Shown: positions 10,226 through 20,730 of the stretch, in pieces | How the letters are laid out: the number at the start of each line of letters is the position of its first letter | How positions within the stretch are numbered: position 1 is the stretch's first letter | NCBI GenBank assembly: GCA_948144175.1 | Contig: CANXME010002001.1 | Span: 331,001 to 395,000, forward strand | DNA from: Closterium sp. NIES-65 | Taxonomy: Eukaryota > Streptophyta > Zygnematophyceae > Desmidiales > Closteriaceae | DNA length: 64,000 nucleotides | Direction of reading: 5' to 3' | Notes under the pieces: model-generated | Seen by the model: the letters and a program-made list of their open reading frames with translations, nothing else | Databases searched by the model: none | Told to the model about the DNA's origin: nothing | Program-made: the position numbers and the translations under genes

Positions 10226-11744
10226 CTCTCTAACGATTCCCTGTCATCGACGGCTGCATACCCTCGTCGACGAGCTTGGCGTCTCGTCGGCCACTGGCTG
10301 GCGCTACAGGCGACGCCTCAAGGCTGCCCTCATCGCCGGCAACCAACATTGTTGTCGATGCAGGCCGATCCGCGATGGTGGTGGGAGGGGCAAGAATAGG
10401 GGGCGGAGGGAGGACTTCCTCCACGTCCTCATCAGCGAGCTTGTCGACCTCGGCGAGCAGCGGGAACGTCGCCGTCAAGGTTTCCATCGGCGGGTGTGTC
10501 TGCGTTCGCCTCGAGGACGGCCCCTACTTTGCCTTCCACACCTCCAGCGACATCGTCTCGTAAAAGATCACCTCGACCGACGTAACCATCTTGTTGTTGG
10601 TCAATTCCAGCACCTCCCAGCCGTTGCTCTCTTGCAACACGCCCAAGTGAAGTCCCCAACGGACCTTTGGCGCCAGCTTTCCACCGCGCTGCTGCTCGGG
10701 GACCATGAACTGCACCATGGAGCCCCACACCCGCGCCAGCGTGAAGTCGGGCTTCTTCCCGGTCAACTGCTGATACGGCGTCATCTCCGCATGTCGTTTA
10801 CCGCTCCAAACAGTTGCGCATCTAGACAGCATGTTATAGGGCGAGGTGCTGCACGCCTTCCTTGAGGACCTTCTTCGCGGCCTCCCCTTGCACAGCAACG
10901 GTGCCCCGGCCCTCAACGACCTGCAGAGCTTCGTTGAAGCCATTCACATGTTGAAATGTAGTTTCTATATAAACTGCTTGCTCTATAGTTTACTGTAGTT
11001 ATCCTTTGTTACTGTTGGTGGAATACCTCATTGCATGTTGGTCTTGCCTATGTATACCTTCCGAACTATAGTGAAACTTCTCGTTTTGGCCCTACCCCTC
11101 GCTCTCATGCTCACGCTACTCCCGTTCCCCACGCTACCTCTAACCATTGCTCCTGAGTTAATATAGTTACCGCTTTAACGGCACATGCTTCAAGTCGCTG
11201 CTCGGTTCCATGTCGATGAAGACCCCCTTCGTCCCCATGAGGTGGTGGGAGCAACCGCTGTCGAACAGCACCGCCATCGGGTTAGCTTGCACGGCTGCCG
11301 CCACCGCCTGGAAGTCCTCGCCTCCCTCCGGCGCCAGCGAGTCTCTCGGTTCCACCACACCGACCATCAAGCACGACGCCTCGCTGTCGCCTCGGCCTTT
11401 GCCGATGGAGAAGTAGACGTGCTTCGTTGACGACGTCTGCTTCTTCTTCCGCGGCCTCTCACCTTGATGGGGGCAACGACTCGCGATCGACCGCGGCCTC
11501 CGTTGTTGTCGTCCTCGTCACTGTCGTCGCGGTCCGGGCACTCGTAGGAAGATGGTCGGGGACATCACAAATCCAGCACTCCCGCCGTCCACCACCACCT
11601 CCACGACCGTTGTCACACATCGACTTCACCTGGTCGATATCCTTCGTCGACCGCCCACCTCCCCTACCACCTCCGCCCGGCATTCTGTGCAGCCCCTGCT
11701 ATCACTTCGGTTTCGTCGGGGTGGCGTAGCTCGCTTGCAGAAGG
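10226..11744 (-). pseudogene. pol: F2 gag-pol remnant: zinc knuckle, protease, integrase C-terminus, linker
   Basis: Read on the minus strand, this begins with the Gly/Arg-rich end of Gag and a zinc-knuckle start CWICDVPDH whose last Cys is out of frame. An aspartic protease follows with active-site motif DSGCSHHL (about 11290-11268). An insert of about 223 bp interrupts it (10948-11170), and a protease-end segment comes next. The sequence then jumps to the integrase C-terminal region with motifs MTPYQQLTGKKP and WGLHLGV, and to the linker. The catalytic integrase core is missing. Frameshifts occur at the zinc knuckle and before the integrase segment, and a TAG occurs near 10562. The right end abuts the R5 LTR at 11745. 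Its linker overlaps that of the plus-strand F2 fragment at clearly less than full identity, so these are two different copies. Confidence 0.8.
10948..11170. other. Unassigned ~223-bp insert inside the F2 protease region
   Basis: This A+T-richer stretch separates two parts of the F2 protease coding sequence. It contains TATATAAAC-like sequence (near 10970) but no ORF, no clear terminal inverted repeat and no convincing splice sites. It could be a small non-autonomous insertion or filler from a repair event. Confidence 0.45.
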
Positions 11745-12768
11745 TGTTGGGTGCAAATTCACATTGCACGACATCCTGCCGTCTGTTTGTATGAGTATGC
11801 GTGTGCGAATGCATTTGGGTATGAATGGAATGTTCGTGTGTTTGTTTGCTTTCGCTATTTTCACTTGATACATATGCAGGTACTTGCACAAAGTGCGCTT
11901 CGGCACAACATTGTACGTCCTATGAACAGTACAAGCAGAAAGGACGAGCTTGCAAAGGAACCCAAGATGGAAGCTTTGCGGTTCAACATACTTGATTGCG
12001 CAGATTCAGTTCTATCCAACTCGAAATTGTACTGTTTTGATTGGTTCACTATAGTGTAGCAGGGCAGGCACTATAGGGGTACAATTTAGGTGAAGGTTGG
12101 ATGTTGTTTGTCTGCATCTGCATCCTACAGGTCCAGGGGAAGCCAGCGGAACAAGCATTTGGCTGGTTGGGCAAAGACAAAACAGGTTTTGTTTGTAGGA
12201 CCTGAACCTGGTTGTTGTTTTCCCAGGTTGGAAAAACAGAACCAGAGGTTGTTTACCAACCTACCACCTGCTGTTTTGTTAAGCCAGGTTGGTTCTGTTG
12301 CTTGGAATTATTTGGGATCATCCCTGGTTGTTCCCAGGTTGATTCCCAAGGTAAGGCTAGCTAGAGCTATTTACTCCTTCTATGTTTGTACCTTAATATA
12401 GTGAAATTGATTCAAGCGAATTCCTTTCTTGCTGGAACTTCCTTTCTACGAGGTGGACGGCAGAATGCTACCCGAGTCAACGCTAGTACGCTAGCACTCG
12501 AACGCTAGGCAAACGCTGTCCGAGCCATAACTTCGTAATGGCAGAACTTTTCACGAAGCAACTTGGTTCATTTTAAAGCTCTTGGAGCGAGCTTCGCTAT
12601 ATGAAATTCTCAGCTTAATCCGATCGACAGTTTGTACGATACGCTGCGCAACGTATAGGGGCTGGTCTTTTACCAGGCACCCAAGGACCCTTAGAGGTGA
12701 CCCTGAGGAGAGGTTTTAAGTGTGATAAAGTCTTAATAGCTTGAGTTTATTAGGCCCTTACACCAACA
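11745..12768 (+). repeat. 5' LTR of R5 (F1)
   Basis: Full-ended (TGTTGG to CCAACA), but it lacks about 65 bp near 12651, where the sequence jumps from GCGCAACGT to ATAGGGGCTGG. It is followed by PBS and gag, so it is the 5' LTR. Confidence 0.93.
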
Positions 12769-12771
12769 AGC

Positions 12772-12783
12772 TGGTATCAGAGC
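12772..12783 (+). other. Primer-binding site of R5
   Basis: TGGTATCAGAGC, three bases after the LTR end; complementary to the 3' end of plant initiator Met-tRNA. Confidence 0.93.
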
Positions 12784-12814
12784 TGCGTTATAGTGATCCT
12801 CGATATAGGTAGCT

Positions 12815-14686
12815 ATGGCGGGCAACACCTCGATGGGAGCTGGTGAATCTTCAGCCCAAGATCGTAGCGGCAGCCAAGATTCTGGTGTTTCTGCGCCAAG
12901 GGGAGCGCGAACAAGCCAGGGCTCGCTGGTCAAGGAGGTGCTGAAGAACTTCACCGTCGAGAAGTTCAATGGTGAGGGCTATGATGATTGGGCCTGGAAA
13001 ATGCAACTATTTTTCCGTCAGATTAGATTGCTGAAACTAATGATTGGGGAGGAGCCTATGTTGGTGTAAGGGCCTAATAAACTCAAGCTATTAAGACTTT
13101 ATCACACTTAAAACCTCTCCTCGGGGTCACCTCCAAGGGTCCTTGGGTGCCTGGTACAAGACCAGCCCCTATCCTCGGGTCCGAGTTTGTAGAGAGAGGG
13201 ATCAAGAGGGACTTAGTCAAAACAGCAAGAGTACCTTGAACGTTGCGCAGCGTATCGTGCAGACCGTCGATCGGATTAAGCTGAGAATTTTCTATATCGA
13301 AGCTCACTCTAAGAGCTTTAAAATAAGCCAAGTTGCCTCGCGAAAAGTTCTGCCATTACGAAGTTATGGCTCGGACAGCGTTAGCCTAGCGTTGGAGTGC
13401 TAGCGTACTAGCGTTGACTCGGGTAGCATTCCGCCGTCGCACCGCGTAGAAAAGAAATTCCAGCAAGGAAGGAATTCGCTTGAGTCAATTTCACTATATT
13501 CAGGTACAAACAGAGAAGGAATAAATAGCTCTAGCTAGCAAGGACCTTGGGAATCAACCTGGGAACAACCAGGGATGATCCCAAATAATTCCAAGCAACA
13601 GAACCAACCTGGCTGGACAAAATAGCAGGTGATAGGTTGGTGAACAACCTCTGGTTCTGTTTTTCCAACCTGGGGAAACAACAACCAGGTTCAGGTCCTA
13701 AAAACAGAACCTGTTTTGTCTTTGCCCAACCAGCCAAATGCTGGTTCCGCTGGTTTCCCCTGGCCCTGTAGCATGCAGATACAGACAAACAACATCCAAC
13801 CTTTACCTAAATTGTACCCCTATAGTGCCTGCCCTGCTACACTATAGTCAACCAAACAAAACAGTACAATTTCGAGTTGGATAGAACTGAATGTGCGCAA
13901 TCAAGTAAGTTGAACCGCAAAGCTTCCATCTTGGGTTCCTTTGCGAGCTCGTCCTTTCTGCTTGTACTGTTCATAGCGCGTACAATGTTATGCCGAAGCG
14001 CACATTTTGCGAGTACCTGCAAATGCTTCAAGCGAAAATTGCGAAAGCAAACAAACACACAAGCATACCATTCACACGCAAATGCATTCGCACACGCATA
14101 CTCGTACAAACAGACGGCAGGATGTCGTGCAATGTGAATTTGCACCCAACAGCCTAGACCGAGTAACCCCGCGCTGCAGGAAGATTGGGATGAGCGCTCC
14201 TCGGCTGGAACTATTTGATGTCGCAGAGTTTGGAGCTGAAACAGCGTCACCACGTCATGCACCTGCTGCCGGAGGTTGAGTGCGGTCCGAAGGCGAGGAC
14301 CGTGTTGAAGGAGCTGCACGCCCCGATCTCTGTTGTTGCAACGTTGATGCTGGAGAGGGAGCTGTCCGCGTTGCGCCTGAGCGAATGAGCGCCGGTGCAA
14401 CCTGTCCTGGACAAGATGCGCGACCTCTACGCGAAGTTGGCGACCGCTGGAATCACCTACCAGGAGCAGACCAAGTGCCTGAAGATGCTCTCGCTGCTGC
14501 CGGAATCGTGGCTTCAATTGACGAGCGGATTGAGCCTGCCGCAGAACCAGAGCTCATGGACACTCGAGTGGGTGCGGACAAAGATTCTAGAAGAGGACTT
14601 CCGTCGCCACCAACTAAGGGGTGGAGACGACGGCAGCACCGGCTATGTGATGCAAGGGAGCCGACGTGACAGAGGACGTGACTTTG
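12815..14686 (+). pseudogene. gag: R5 gag, 5' part, split by solo LTR R6 and broken
   Basis: It starts at ATG 12815, 31 bases after the PBS, as in all F1 copies. The Copia-type Gag fold motif NFTVEKFNGEGYDDWAWKM is present. The coding sequence is interrupted at 13058 by a minus-strand solo LTR and resumes at 14157, after the duplicated GCCTA. A one-base loss near 14208 and a TGA at 14386-14388 break the second half. At 14686 it is interrupted again by R7, just before the Gly/Arg-rich tract and zinc knuckle, which continue at 38679. In intact copies Gag forms the cytoplasmic virus-like particle and binds the element RNA. Confidence 0.9.
13059..14151 (-). mobile_element. R6: solo F1 LTR inserted in the R5 gag
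   Basis: This is a complete 1,093-bp LTR in minus orientation with no internal region. It is flanked by perfect 5-bp direct repeats GCCTA (13054-13058 and 14152-14156). That is the signature of a full insertion followed by LTR-LTR recombination that removed one LTR and the interior. Confidence 0.95.
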
Positions 14687-15768
14687 TGTTGGTGTAAGGG
14701 CCTAATAAACTCAAGCTATTAAGACTCAAGCTATCAAACTTAAAACCTCTCCTCGGGGTCACCTCCAAGGGTCCTTGGGTGCCTGGTACAAGACCAGCCC
14801 CTTTCCTCGGGTCCGAGTTTGTAGAGAGAGAGAGCAAGAGAGACCTAGTCAAAACAGCAAGAGTACCTTGAACGTCGCGCAGCGTATCGTGCAGACCGTT
14901 GATCGGATTACACTGAGAATTTTCTATATCGAAGCTCGCTCCAAGAGCTTTTAAATTAACCAAGTTGCCTCGCGAAAAGTTCTGCCATCACGAAGTTATG
15001 GCTCGGACAGCGTTTGCCTAGCGTTGGAGCGCTAGCGTACTAGCGTTGACTCGGGTAGCATTCCGCCGTCGCACCGTGTAGAAAGGAAATTCCAGCAAGG
15101 AAGGAATTCGCTTGAATCAATTTCACTATATCCAGGTACAAATAGAGAATCAATAAATAGTTCTAGCTAGCAAGGACCTTGGGAATAAACTTGGGAACAA
15201 CCAGGGATCATTCCAAATAATTCCAAGCAACAGAACCAACCTGGCTAGACAAAACAGCAGGTAGTAGGTTGGTAAACAACATCTGGTTCTGTTTTTCAAA
15301 CCTAGGAAAATAACAACCAGGTTCAGGTCCTAAAAACAGAACCTGTTTCGTCTTTGCCCAACCAGCCAAAAGCTGGTCCCGCTGCTTTCCCCTGGCCCTG
15401 TACCACGCAGATACAGACAAACAACATCCAACCTTCACCTAAATTGTACCCCTATAGTGCCTGCCCTGCTACACTATAGTCAACCAAACAAAACAGTACA
15501 ATTTCGAGTTGGATAGAACTGAATCTGCACAATCAATTCAACCGAACTGCAAAGCTTCCATCTTGGGTTCCTTTGCAAGCTCGTCCTTTTTGCTTGTACA
15601 ATGTTGTGCCGAAGCGCACATTGCACGAGTACCTGCAAATGCATCAAGCGAAAATTGCGAAAGCAAACAAACACACCGAACATTCCATTCACACCCAAAT
15701 ATATTCGCACACGCATACTCGTACAAACAGACGGCAGGATGTCGTGCAATGTGAATCTGCACCCAACA
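14687..15768 (-). repeat. 3' LTR of R7
   Basis: Minus-strand LTR with family edges. On its right side it is joined to the polypurine tract complement CTCCCCCTCAGCC, so it is the 3' LTR of an element whose body lies to the right. Confidence 0.93.
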
Positions 15769-15810
15769 CACTCCCCCTCAGCCTGCCGGCTGCATTTCTA
15801 TCATTCCATG

Positions 15811-18800
15811 CTAGTTCATGCTCATTCCACGCATACGCACACAACGCCAATGAGGCTCATCCGCAAGCCCCTTCGTGAGGAAGTCTGCTGGCCGCTGGTG
15901 AATCTTGATGTAGATCGGATTCACCGTCCCCCTTTTCACTTCCTTACGCAGCCAGTGCCAGTTGATACGCATGTGCTTGTTCAGCCCTAATGAAGCACAG
16001 TGTTCCTGGCCATCCCAACAGCTCCCTTGCTATCACTAAACAGCGGCGTAGCAACCTTCTGCTCTAACAGCCTCCTCAGCCAAATCACCTCCTTCACCCC
16101 GTAGAACATTGCCATGTACTCTGATTCCACGGAAGACAGTGCTGTCTCCGTCTGCTTCTTGGACCACCAACTAACAGGTCCTCCCCCAACTACGCAGATG
16201 TATCCTCCCACAGATGAAGAATCCTCCTTCTCAGAGGCCCACGTAGCATCGGTAAAGCAAGTGAGAAAGAGCTTGCCTTCTCCAAGCCTCTCCCCCTTCT
16301 CTTTCAGCACCTCAACCCCTTTCTGCTTCACCTGTGTAGATGCGGAGTATTGAACTCCAATGCTTGGGTGAGAGTTTAGATACTTCACCACACGCTGAGC
16401 TGCATCCACCTGCTCCTCTGATGGATTCTGCTCCACCCTAGCCAGCTGCCCAACCGAGAAAGAGATATCAGGCCTTGTGTGAACAGCTGCATACAAGAGG
16501 CTGCCCACCAAGGACTGAAATTGCTGCTGCTCCTCGGCTTCAACCCCTTCATCCTCTGCAGCTTTCACAAGCTTGAATTCTGCTGGCAGGGGAGTTGCAA
16601 CTTTGCGCTCATTCTCAATCCCATACTTCTCCCCAAGCTCCTTGATGAACTTCTCCTGGTGCAGCTTCAACCACCTGTGATCCAGATCCCTCTCCACGTG
16701 CATCCCGAGGTAGTATTTTACCTCCCCAAGGTTCTTGCACTTGAAGTTCTCCATTATCTGCTGCTGCACCTTCTGGATCTCCTTTATGCTGCTGCTCAAG
16801 AGAAGAATGTCGTCCACGTAGACCAGAAACAACACCAGCTTCCCCCCCTCCCCCTTGAGAAAGAGGCTCTCATCACAGCTGCTGGTCTTGAATCCCATCT
16901 CCTCTAAAACAGCTGCCAGCTTTTGGTACCAGCTGCATGGCGCCTGCACACCCTGCCCGTACCATCCTCATACCCAGGCGGCTGCGTCATGTACACCTCC
17001 TCCTCTAAAATCCCGTTGAGGAATGCCGTAGATATGTCCATCTGGAGAATGAATTTCCCACTAACGGTTGCATCTGCCAACAAGATACGAAGGGGGAGCA
17101 AAGATCTTATTAAAGTCCCGCTTCTCCTTCTGCATAAACCCCTTAGCCACCAACCTACTCTTGTAGATGGTGACCTGCCCCTTGTCGTCAGTCTTGATCC
17201 TCAGCACCCACTTGCATTGTACCGCTTTCTTTCCCTCAGGCAGCACCACTAGTTCCCAAGTCCCATTCTCCAGCAGGCTTTGGTACTTAGCATCCCTAGA
17301 AGCCAGCCATTTGTCCCTATCTGGTCCAGCTAATGCCTCCTCCATGCTAGCTGGTTCCTCTGGTGCAGGGGCAAGAAAACAGTACGCAGGCTCATCCTCC
17401 TCATCCGGGTCATAGCCATGCGGTAGAATCAGCAATGCCTCCTCTGTCCCAAGCTGCTGCTCTGCTACATCAGCTCATGCAGTCAGCTTCTTTGTAGCCA
17501 TACGGGTACGTCCTGGCCTGGAGACGGGTGTCTCCCATTCCCTCATAACAACACTCTTCGGCTTCTTAGTTTTCCCCTGCTGCTGCTCTCCTCCCTCGGA
17601 TCCAGCAGCTCCACTAGTGCTAGTCTCCACATCATTTTCTCTACCAGCAGGTGCCTCGTGTACTTTCTTTCCATCACCACCCTCTGCAGCTGCCTCTTCT
17701 CCCTCCTCCCACACACTAGGAGTCAGGTCGAGCTGCATGGTGATCTGCTCCATCTGCTGGGACACCCTGGCCTCCGGCTGTTTCTCCCAGCTCCCATACA
17801 TCATGCCCTCAATAAACTTCACATCCCTGCTGTCAAACAACACACCCTTGGAAGGCTCCCAAAGCAGGCATCCCTTGCTCTCAGCAGCGAGCCCCAAATG
17901 CACACACCAGATTGCACTTGCCCCCAACTTACTGCAGTAGGTCTTGGGGACGTGGGAGACTGCTATGCAACCGAACACCCTCAGCATGTCCACCGGCGGC
18001 TTCCTCCCAAGCCACCTTTCCAACGGCACCCACGAGTCATCCCCAAACTTTGTGAATACCCTGTTCCTAGCGACGGTAGCGTGCCGAACAGCATGGGGCC
18101 ACATCAAGTTGCCCAGTCCAGATTCTATGAGCAGCGCCCTAGCTGTCTCCAGAATTGTCCGGTTCGCCCGTTCTGCTAGCTACACCATTGGACTGTGGGG
18201 TGTAAGCCGTGGTCAGCTCCCTCTGAATGCACTGCTTCTTGAGTCAGGCCGTCATCTCAGCTCCAAGGAACTCACCACCCCGATCTGTCCTAATCCGCTT
18301 CACCATACACTCCGCTTGCTTCTCCACGAACGGCAGCCAATCGTCACGAATCGTGGAGGCGGCGTGATCTTTCTGCTTCAGCGGATACGCCCACATAAGC
18401 CTGCTCCAGTCATCCACTATGGTTAGGAAGTACCGCTCCCCCTTGTGCCCTTGCACCGGCAGCGGCCCCACCAAGTCCATGTGGACCAGCTCCAACGGCT
18501 TTTTGCTCCTGCCAGCCACACTATGGAAGGGGACACGGGTGAACTTTGAAAGGAGGCAAATTTCACAGTTATCATCGGGTGGTTGTCCGTTCTGCTTCAG
18601 ACCCTTAACGGCACCATCTTTCTCCAACAGCTTGAACAAGGGCATTGCCACATGCCCCAAGCGTCGGTGTGCCGTTGCCCAATCCGTCTCCCCAGATCTG
18701 GCCGACACTATCAGACCAACCCCTCCAACGGCGTTGCACTCCCCGTGTGATGCAGACCCCTCTCCAGCCTGCCCCCCACTATGCCACGCCAACGCCGGTA

Positions 18801-19595
18801 GCTGCCACATGGATCTGTACACGTCCGTACTCTCATGCAGATCCCAAAGCACCCGATTGCCCAGCTACCCCTTGTAAGTGCGTGCCCCTTCAGCAAAGGC
18901 ATTGCCACATGCCCGAAACGTCGGTGTGCAGTTGCCCAATCCGTCTCTCCAGATCTGGCCGACACTTTCACACCAACCCCTCCAACGGCGTTGCACTCCT
19001 CCTGGGATGCAGACCCCTCTCCAGCCTGCCCCCCACCGTGCCACGCCAGCGCCGGCAGCTGCCACATATATCTGTACACGTCCTTGCTCTCGTGCAGATC
19101 CCAAAGCACCCGATTGCCCAGCTGCCCGTTGTAAGTGCGTGCCCCATCCGTACTAGTGCTCACCCCAGACTTGCCAAGCTTACGGAGGGAGATGAGGTTG
19201 GCCTTGAGTTCAGGAACGAGGAGAACGTCGTGCAGCACCACCGGCTTGCCATCCGCTCCCTTAAACGCAGCTCGTCCCGCACCAGCCATCTTCCGCGCGT
19301 GTCCAGAGGCGGAGCACACCTCGTTGATCGGTGCAACTCGTACGTGGTCCAGCAGGTCCTTGCGGGACGTCATCGTCCAAGCAGCACCCGTGTCCAACAC
19401 CTAATAATCCAGGGGGTGCAGCTCTGCTCCAACCTTGGCAGATGCGTCTCCTTGCTCCCCCTTGTCTCTCACATGGAAGAATTGGCCCGCGGTGCGTTCC
19501 TTCTTCTTCTCCGCACCGCCGTTGTCCTTCGGGTTGTTGTCGGACGAATCAGCGACCATATTCGCGCCGTTTTTCTGGTTCCCCCGCGCGCCGCC
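15811..19595 (-). pseudogene. pol: R7 pol: protease, integrase, RT, RNase H (broken; gag part beyond R8)
   Basis: Read from 19595 downward, this holds the end of the Gag/protease region with a DTGAAWT active site, integrase, linker, RT with YVDD, and RNase H ending in the family C-terminus (stop at 15813-15811). Defects include a TGA replacing Trp near 18246 in integrase, a 4-base insertion near 18180 and a TGA replacing Gly near 17474. A ~20-base deletion near 17095 lies before RT, a second deletion near 16950 removes the SIYGLKQ block region, and a frameshift lies near 15989 in RNase H. The integrase N-terminal zinc region is tandemly duplicated (about 18640-19140). The coding frame can be followed by comparison with R10, so homology is secure, but no functional product is possible. 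Confidence 0.9.
18640..19140 (-). repeat. Tandem duplication (~250 bp per unit) of the integrase N-terminal zinc region in R7
   Basis: Two adjacent copies of the segment from the ARTYKG motif through the HRRLGHVAMPL motif are present, at about 19140-18890 and 18889-18640. The junction near 18890 joins GTGCGTGCCCC to TTCAGCAAAGGC. Both copies are diverged from each other by several bases, so the duplication is not recent. Confidence 0.82.
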
Positions 19596-20688
19596 TGTTG
19601 GTGTAAGGGCCTAATAAACTCAAGCTATTAAGACTTTATCAAACTTAAAACCTCTCCTCGGGGTCACCTCCAAGGGTCCTTTGGTGCCTGGTACAAGACC
19701 AGCCCCTATCCTCGGGTCCGAGTTTGTAGAGAGAGGGATCAAGAGGGACTTAGTCAAAACAGCAAGAGTACCTTGAACGTCGCGCAGCGTATCGTGCAGA
19801 CCGTCGACCGGATTAAGCTGAGAATTTCCTATATCGAAGCTCACTCTAAGAGCTTTAAAATGAGTCAAGTTGCCTCGCGAAAAGTTCTGCCATTACGAAG
19901 TTATGGTTCGGACAGCGTTAGCCTAGCGTTGGAGTGCTAGCGTACTAGCGTTGACTCGGGTAGCATTCCGCCGTCGCATCGCGTAGAAACGAAATTCCAG
20001 CAAGGAAGGAATTCGCTTGAATCAATTTCACTATATCCAGGTACAAACAGAGAAGGAATAAATAGTTCTAGGTAGCAAGGACCTTGGGAATGAACCTGAG
20101 AACAACCAGGGATCATCCCAAATAATTCCAAGCAATAGAACCAACCTGGCTGGACAAAATAGCAGGTGGTAGGTTGGTAAACAACCTCTGGTTCTGTTTT
20201 TCCAACCTGGGAAAACAACAACCAGGTTCAGGTCCTAAAAACAGAACCTGTTTTGTCTTTGCCCAACCAGCCAAATGCTGGTTCCGCTGGTTTCCCCTGG
20301 CCCTGTAGCATGCAGATACAGACAAACAACATCCAACCTTCACCTAAATTGTACCCCTATAGTGCCTGCCCTGCTACACTATAGTCAACCAAACAAAACA
20401 GTACAATTTCGAGTCGGATAGAACTGAATCTGCGCAATCAAGTAAGCCGAACCACAAAGCTTCCATCTTGGGTTCCTTTGCGAGCTCGCCCTTTCTGCTT
20501 GTACTGTTCATAGCGCGTACAATGTTATGCCGAAGCGCACATTGTGCGAGTACCTGCAAATGCTTCAAGCGAAAATTGCGAAAGCAAACAAACACATGAA
20601 CATACCATTCACACGCAAATGCATTCGGACACTCATACTCGTACAAACAGACGGCAGGATGTCGTGCAATGTGAATTTGCACCCAATA
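19596..20688 (-). repeat. 3' LTR of R8
   Basis: Full-length minus-strand LTR. Its outer end reads ACCCAATA rather than ACCCAACA, a point change in the terminal CA. It is joined to the polypurine tract complement at 20689. Confidence 0.93.
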
Positions 20689-20730
20689 CACTCCCCCTCA
20701 GCCTGCCGGCTGCATCCCCATCATTCCATA

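Noticed and set aside
4341-11744. The two F2 fragments as one element split by an inversion (gag to linker on minus, linker to RT on plus)
   Set aside because: Both fragments contain the linker segment, and their overlap is clearly not identical, so they are two different copies.
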